Shown here: one piece after another, positions 59,500 to 64,000 of the stretch
Layout of the letters: every line of letters begins with the position of its first letter
How positions within the stretch are numbered: position 1 is the first letter of the stretch
Assembly (NCBI RefSeq): GCF_000711225.1
Contig: NZ_JOMG01000002.1
Span: 1,500,501 to 1,564,500 of the forward strand
Direction of reading: 5' to 3'
DNA: 64,000 bases
Origin: Pelobacter seleniigenes DSM 18267
GTDB lineage: Bacteria; Desulfobacterota; Desulfuromonadia; Desulfuromonadales; Geopsychrobacteraceae
The notes under the pieces: model-generated
Database searches by the model: none
What the model was told of the DNA's origin: nothing
The model's input: only the letters and a program-made list of their open reading frames with translations
Position numbers and translations under genes: made by a program

Positions 59500-60900
59500 A
59501 TGCCAAAAGATAGCAAGGGTGACACGTTCTCTTTTCCCGCTATTCTTGAAGAGTTGTCGGTTTCCATCCTGAACGCCATCAATGATGGCATTCTGGTTGC
59601 CGATCGGGAAGAGGTCATTCAGTACACCAATCCTGAATATTCCAGAATTATCGGCGTTCCACAGGAAAAACTTCTCTATCAAAAGCTTGCTGAAGTTCGT
59701 CCCGGTGCCATTCTGCCATCGGTCATCAGAACCGGCAAAGCCATGTCCGGGGTTTACCGGGAGGTCGGGGATGCCCGTTATGTTGTTGATATGGCACCGA
59801 TTCTTATTGACGGTGTGATTGTCGGCGGGGTTTCCATCGTCAAAAACATAACCGAAGTGAAAAAGCTCTCCGAGGCTTTGAAAACAGCTGAAAGTTCCCT
59901 GCAAAATCTGCAGGGGACGGTGGCGCGTTTTTTTCGCTCCAAATTTCAACTCCATCAGTTAAAAGGGGTCTCCGACAAGTTCAACCAGATGGTTTCCTTA
60001 GCCGAGCGAGCGGCCCTGGGGGAAGCGAATATTCTTATTTTAGGGGAGAGCGGAACCGGAAAAGAGTTGATCGCCCAGGGTATTCACGGAGCCAGCAGGC
60101 GCAAAAACGGACCTTTTATTCCGGTCAACTGCGCAGCGATTCCTCATGTTCTGCTGGAAAGCGAACTGTTTGGCTATGTGGAAGGGGCCTTTACCGGTGC
60201 AAAGCGCGGGGGCAAGCTCGGCCTCTTCCAGATGGCGGACAAAGGGACCCTGTTCCTCGATGAAATCGGCGACATGCATATCGATATGCAGGTCAAATTG
60301 CTGCGCATCCTGCAGGAGCACAAGGTGCGCCGGGTCGGTGAATTGGAAGAACAGCACTTTGATGTACGGATCATCGCCGCAACCAATCAGGATCTCGATT
60401 TAATGGTGAAAAGAGGACGCTTCAGGGAAGATTTGTTCTATCGCCTGAACGTTTTTCAATTGGTGATTCCGCCGCTGCGGGAACGCAAGGAGGATATTAT
60501 TGACCTCAGTCTCTATTTTGCCAGCGAATATCTGGATGGCGGAAAATTTACCATTTCGGAAGATGTTCGGCAGATCCTGTTGAGCTATGGTTGGCCTGGA
60601 AATATCCGGGAATTGAAAAATGTCATTGAATTCATCTGCAATGTGGTTGATCCGGGAACCCTGATCTTACCTGAGCATCTTCCCGAACGCTTGCAGTCGA
60701 TTCCTTATCTGCAGCTCAAAGGGAGCGCCTCCCTACGCCCCTTGAGCGAGCAGGTCAGAGTGTTTGAACAGGATTTACTCCGCAAATTGCTGCTCAGCGA
60801 AGGTCATTCCCTGGCCAGCAAGAAAAAAATCTGTGACGCGCTGGGGATCTCCCTGGCCACCCTTTACCGGAAATTGGAAGGAACGCCTTCTCAAAACTGA
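59500..60900 (+). CDS. PAS-domain sigma-54-dependent transcriptional activator
   Basis: The 466-residue protein has an N-terminal PAS domain (about 15-125; AINDGILVADREEVIQYTNPEY), an AAA+ domain with GESGTGKELIAQGIHG, an intact GAFTGA loop (VEGAFTGAKRGGKLG), LFLDEIGDMHI, GRFREDLFYRLNVF and YGWPGNIRELKNV, and a C-terminal helix-turn-helix (KICDALGISLATLYRKL). It should sense a small molecule through PAS and activate the sigma-54 promoter at 61066. ATG 59500 follows GAAGG; the frame from 59437 is not needed. Its stop codon lies inside the first of three palindromic sites. Confidence 0.92.
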   Translation: MPKDSKGDTFSFPAILEELSVSILNAINDGILVADREEVIQYTNPEYSRIIGVPQEKLLYQKLAEVRPGAILPSVIRTGKAMSGVYREVGDARYVVDMAPILIDGVIVGGVSIVKNITEVKKLSEALKTAESSLQNLQGTVARFFRSKFQLHQLKGVSDKFNQMVSLAERAALGEANILILGESGTGKELIAQGIHGASRRKNGPFIPVNCAAIPHVLLESELFGYVEGAFTGAKRGGKLGLFQMADKGTLFLDEIGDMHIDMQVKLLRILQEHKVRRVGELEEQHFDVRIIAATNQDLDLMVKRGRFREDLFYRLNVFQLVIPPLRERKEDIIDLSLYFASEYLDGGKFTISEDVRQILLSYGWPGNIRELKNVIEFICNVVDPGTLILPEHLPERLQSIPYLQLKGSASLRPLSEQVRVFEQDLLRKLLLSEGHSLASKKKICDALGISLATLYRKLEGTPSQN

Positions 60901-61002
60901 GAAGCCATCATTCCCTTCTCAGTTTTGAGAAATTTTGCTAAGTAACGTTTTTCCGCGCTTTCGGACATATTCCCTTCCCAACCGCTTCTCATGTTTGAGA
61001 AG
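60887..61002. promoter_or_regulatory. Three palindromic activator sites (CTTCTCA-N4-TGAGAAG)
   Basis: CTTCTCAAAACTGAGAAG (60887-60904), CTTCTCAGTTTTGAGAAA (60915-60932) and CTTCTCATGTTTGAGAAG (60985-61002) share one consensus. The third lies about 65 bp upstream of the sigma-54 promoter. The first overlaps the regulator's stop codon, and sites one and two are reverse complements of each other, so in RNA they can also fold into a terminator-like hairpin followed by ATTTT. They are probably bound by the adjacent PAS activator (inferred). Confidence 0.82.
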
Positions 61003-61065
61003 TATATCATCGTTATATTTGATTTATATTCTATAGGCTACCGATTTTTAACGGTTTTTTAATTA

Positions 61066-61081
61066 TGGCATCATGCTTGCC
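61066..61081 (+). promoter_or_regulatory. Sigma-54 promoter of the transporter-AtuA operon
   Basis: TGGCATCATGCTTGCC matches the -24/-12 consensus closely: TGGCA and TTGC with GG and GC ten bases apart. Transcription should start near 61092, leaving a leader of about 50 bases before the transporter gene. Confidence 0.85.
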
Positions 61082-61142
61082 TAGTTGGTGGATAGCTGAT
61101 CTGGAAAGACGTTCTTTCATCATTTAAACAAGGAGGTTTAGT

Positions 61143-62441
61143 ATGTTGGCGTTCTGGGGTTTCTGCATTATTGCAGTACTGCTTTTTCTGGTGATGACCA
61201 AGCGCACATCTGTGCTGGTCGCTTTAGTCGGGGTGCCGATTATCTTCGGCCTGCTCGCCGGGTTGGGCCCGGATCTCGGCAAACACATGCTGGCCGGCTT
61301 GAAGGGGGTTGCGCCGACCGGGATCATGCTGACCTTTGCCATTCTTTATTTCAGTGTCATGAATGATGCGGGCATGTTTGACCCGATCATCAAGGGGATT
61401 GTCCGTTTCGGCGGGCAGGATCCGGTCAAAATCACCATTGGGACCGCCCTGATTGCCATGGTTGCGCATCTGGATGGCTCCGGCGCTTCCACCTTTCTGG
61501 TCTGCATCCCGGCCATGCTGCCGATTTACGATCGCCTGCAGATCGATCGCAAGGTGCTGGCCTGCATCGCGGCCCTCGGTGCCGGAACCATGAATGTGGT
61601 TCCCTGGGGTGGGCCGACACTGCGCGCAGCAACGTCCCTCCATTTGGAGATGAAGGATCTGTTCAACCCCGTCATCCCGGCTTTTTTCGCCGGTCTTATC
61701 TGTGTCCTGGGGATCAGCTACTGGCTCGGCAAAGGGGAAAAGAAACGCCTTGGGAATTTACCTGCCGACGTCAAAGTGCAGATTGACGCGCACCTGATTG
61801 ACGGTGATTCAGGGTTGAAGCGCCCCAAACTGGTCTGGTTCAATATCATTCTGACCATTGCCGCCATCGTTTGCCTGATCAAGGGAATTCTGCCACTGCC
61901 CGCCGTGTTCGTGGTTGGCCTGGCCATCGCCCTGATTGTCAATTATCCGAATGTGAAAATCCAGCAGGACCGCATCACTGCCCATGGGCAGGCCGCAATT
62001 CTCATGATCTCGATCATTTTTGCCGCGGGGATTTTTACCGGGATCATGAAAGGCTCAGGCATGATCAAAGACCTGGCCGAAGCGTTGGTGTCTTTTATCC
62101 CCCATGGCATTGGTGGGCATCTGCCGGTTTTGACCGGGATTACTTCCATGCCGGCGAGTCTGCTGTTCGATCCCGATTCTTATTACTTTGGCGTTTTGCC
62201 GGTGCTGGCATCGGCGGCCGAAGCTTTTCATGTTCCCGGTGTTGAGGTGGCCCGGGCTGCAATTCTGGGCCAGATGACCACCGGTTTCCCGGTTAGCCCG
62301 TTGACGGCGTCGACCTTTCTGTTGATCGGTCTGGCCGGTGTCGACCTTGGCGACCATCAGAAAAAGACCATTCCGTTGGCCTTCCTGGTCACTCTGGTCA
62401 TGGTCGTGGTTGCGGTCATCAGCGGAGCGATCCGGCTTTAG
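61143..62441 (+). CDS. CitMHS-family carboxylate transporter
   Basis: The 432-residue membrane protein has about 12 helices and the features of the CitMHS (citrate-metal:proton symporter) family, including HLDGSGASTFLVCIPAMLPIY, VPWGGPTLRAATSL and TGITSMPASLLFDPDSYYFGVLP. Family members import citrate-metal complexes, but relatives carry other acids, so the substrate here is open. AAGGAGG precedes the ATG. It is the first gene behind the sigma-54 promoter and 27 bp before the DUF1446 gene, so its cargo is probably the substrate of those enzymes. Confidence 0.87.
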   Translation: MLAFWGFCIIAVLLFLVMTKRTSVLVALVGVPIIFGLLAGLGPDLGKHMLAGLKGVAPTGIMLTFAILYFSVMNDAGMFDPIIKGIVRFGGQDPVKITIGTALIAMVAHLDGSGASTFLVCIPAMLPIYDRLQIDRKVLACIAALGAGTMNVVPWGGPTLRAATSLHLEMKDLFNPVIPAFFAGLICVLGISYWLGKGEKKRLGNLPADVKVQIDAHLIDGDSGLKRPKLVWFNIILTIAAIVCLIKGILPLPAVFVVGLAIALIVNYPNVKIQQDRITAHGQAAILMISIIFAAGIFTGIMKGSGMIKDLAEALVSFIPHGIGGHLPVLTGITSMPASLLFDPDSYYFGVLPVLASAAEAFHVPGVEVARAAILGQMTTGFPVSPLTASTFLLIGLAGVDLGDHQKKTIPLAFLVTLVMVVVAVISGAIRL

Positions 62442-62468
62442 CATATTTATCAGTACAGGAGTAGGTAC

Positions 62469-63827
62469 ATGGCTTTGAAACAAGGGAAAACCGTGGTCAT
62501 CGGTTCCGGGGCGGGTTATTCGGGAGACCGGATTGAGCCAGCCGAGGAACTGGTGCGCAGCGGCAAGTTGGACTACATCAGTTTTGAGTGCCTGGCAGAG
62601 CGAACCATTGCCCTGGCGCAACTGAAAAAGAGTAAAGATCCATTGGCCGGTTACGATCCGCTGCTGGTCGAGCGGATGGAGCGGATTCTGCCACTCTGTT
62701 ATCAGAACAAGGTGAAGCTGATTACCAATATGGGGGCTGCCAATCCTCTGGCTGCCCTTAACAAGACCCTGGAGATCGCCCGTAAGCACAACCTCAAGGG
62801 GCTTAAGATCGCCGCGGTCTATGGGGATGATGTGGCAACTCTGGTCAAACAGCTTGACCCGGTATTGCTGGAGACGGAACAGCCGCTGAGTCAATCGATC
62901 AGTGAAGTGGTGTCAGCGAATACCTACCTCGGGGTGGAGAGCATTCTGCCGGCGCTGCAGCAGGGGGCGGACGTCATTATCACCGGCCGGGTATCGGATC
63001 CCGCCCTGTTCCTGGCCCCGCTGGTCCATGAGTTCGGTTGGGATCTGCAGGACTGGACCATGCTCGGGAAGGGGACGGTGATCGGCCATCTCCTGGAGTG
63101 CGCCGGGCAGATCACCGGCGGTTACTATGCGGAGCCAGGGAAAAAAGATGTGCCGGATTTTGCCCGGTTGGGGTTCCCGTACATGGAAGTTAAGAGCAAC
63201 GGTGATGCCGTGGTGACCAAATTGGCTTCAGCCGGTGGTCGGGTGGATCCCTCGACCTGTAAGGAACAGATCGTTTATGAGATCCATGATCCGAGTAAAT
63301 ACCTGACCCCGGATGTGACGGCGGATTTTTCCAAGGTTCATTTCGAACAGGTTGGCCCCGATCGGGTCAAGATTGGCGGTGGGGATGGGGCTCCGCGGCC
63401 TGAACAATTGAAGGTCAGTATCGGCTATCACGGCGGTTACATCGGTGAAGGGAGTATCGGCTATGCCGGACCCGGTGCGGTTGCCCGGGCGCAGTTGGCC
63501 GCCGAGACCGTCAAGGAAAGGCTGGCCATTATCGGTGCACAATACTCTGAATTGCGCTGTGATCTGGTGGGAGTGAATGCCCTGCACCGGGAGAGTTCGG
63601 ACCTGGATAACTTTGAACCTTACGAGGTGCTGCTGCGGGTGGCGGCGAAGACCGCAACCTTGAAGGACGCGGCTCTGATCGGCCGGGAAGTGGAAACCCT
63701 TTACACCAACGGGCCTGCCGGCGGCGGTGGCGCGACCAAGGGAACCCGTGAAATTATCGCCGTCATGTCGGCGTTCATTCCCCGCGAGGCAGTGACCCCG
63801 CAGCTGGCAATCAAGGAGGTCGAATAA
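62469..63827 (+). CDS. AtuA-family (DUF1446) protein
   Basis: The 452-residue protein is a full-length DUF1446 domain: VIGSGAGYSGDRIEPAEELV at the start, YISFECLAERTIALAQ, LITNMGAANPLAAL, ADVIITGRVSDPALFLAPLVHEFGW positions, and a C-terminal NGPAGGGGATKGTREI. The family takes its name from acyclic terpene utilisation but is widespread in carboxylate catabolism clusters; the reaction is not settled. AGGAG precedes the ATG. The next gene encodes the small domain that is fused to DUF1446 in some relatives. Confidence 0.87.
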   Translation: MALKQGKTVVIGSGAGYSGDRIEPAEELVRSGKLDYISFECLAERTIALAQLKKSKDPLAGYDPLLVERMERILPLCYQNKVKLITNMGAANPLAALNKTLEIARKHNLKGLKIAAVYGDDVATLVKQLDPVLLETEQPLSQSISEVVSANTYLGVESILPALQQGADVIITGRVSDPALFLAPLVHEFGWDLQDWTMLGKGTVIGHLLECAGQITGGYYAEPGKKDVPDFARLGFPYMEVKSNGDAVVTKLASAGGRVDPSTCKEQIVYEIHDPSKYLTPDVTADFSKVHFEQVGPDRVKIGGGDGAPRPEQLKVSIGYHGGYIGEGSIGYAGPGAVARAQLAAETVKERLAIIGAQYSELRCDLVGVNALHRESSDLDNFEPYEVLLRVAAKTATLKDAALIGREVETLYTNGPAGGGGATKGTREIIAVMSAFIPREAVTPQLAIKEVE

Positions 63828-63828
63828 C

Positions 63829-64000
63829 ATGGCCATTGTCAAACTTTGGGAAATTGCCCATGCCAGAACCGGCGACAAGGGGGATACCTCAAATATTTCG
63901 CTGATTCCCTATGATGAACGGCATTATGACCTGCTCAAGGAGAAGGTGACTGCTGAAGTGGTCAAAAACCATTTCGCGAAAGTCGCTCATGGTGAGGTGG
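63829..64000 (+). CDS. AtuA C-terminal-like small subunit, cut by the window edge
   Basis: The first 57 codons are visible, beginning MAIVKLWEIAHARTGDKGDT and continuing SNISLIPYDERHYDLLKEKV. This matches the AtuA-like ferredoxin-fold domain found either fused behind DUF1446 or as a separate partner of about 100 residues. AAGGAGG lies nine bases before ATG 63829, one base after the DUF1446 stop. The gene continues beyond the right edge. Confidence 0.82.
   Translation, partial: MAIVKLWEIAHARTGDKGDTSNISLIPYDERHYDLLKEKVTAEVVKNHFAKVAHGEV

Noticed and set aside
59148-59618. N-terminal extension of the leftward binding protein
   Set aside because: It would put 157 residues before a perfect signal peptide and overlap the divergent regulator start; ATG 59147 has the ribosome site.

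Overview
The window looks like the replication-origin region of a Desulfuromonadales (Geobacter/Desulfuromonas-like) delta-proteobacterium. The evidence is the block gyrA-gyrB-recF-dnaN-dnaA read leftward, opposite rpmH-rnpA-yidD-yidC-mnmE-mnmG-rsmG-parA-parB-bactofilin-atpF'FHAGDC read rightward, followed by a seven-heme c-type plus b-type cytochrome pair and three sigma-54 promoters. This is judged from gene content and protein motifs only; no database was searched.

1-12.2 kb (all leftward): a degenerate EEP-family protein, a secreted cyclophilin, gpsA, a TPR protein, gyrase, recF, dnaN and dnaA. Two perfect DnaA boxes lie at the left edge and more boxes lie around dnaA. 12.2-27 kb (all rightward): the rpmH-to-rsmG cluster, a perfect parS between mnmE and mnmG, parAB, a bactofilin and the F1/stalk part of ATP synthase (no a or c subunit here). 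The origin genes recF to yidC are visibly much richer in A+T than the DNA on either side.

27-33.6 kb: a respiratory locus resembling cbcBA of Geobacter. It holds an NtrC-type response regulator, a degenerate sigma-54-activator-like ATPase, two small paralogous membrane proteins around a receiver-like protein, a seven-heme cytochrome, a b-type cytochrome and a membrane protein. Two sigma-54 promoters with shared upstream elements drive it. 33.6-38.2 kb: a TIM-barrel isomerase, a GntR regulator whose 15-bp palindromic operator recurs exactly at the ATP synthase promoter, an NDUFA9-like protein and pckA.

38.3-44.8 kb: thiL, then a chemotaxis-type operon (cheR, mcp, cheW, cheY, cheA, cheC-like) without cheB. 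45-57.7 kb: housekeeping and transport genes, namely lolA, yajQ family, rimO-apbE-NusG II-Gx transporter, a sugar nucleotidyltransferase, DUF445, DUF815, msrA, a polar amino acid ABC importer without its ATPase, a LEA-type lipoprotein and a small unknown. 58-64 kb: a branched-chain-type binding protein read leftward, and divergently a PAS/sigma-54 activator, three palindromic activator sites, a sigma-54 promoter and a CitMHS transporter plus DUF1446/AtuA-type catabolic genes running off the right end.

No tRNA, rRNA, insertion sequence, prophage or CRISPR array was recognised.
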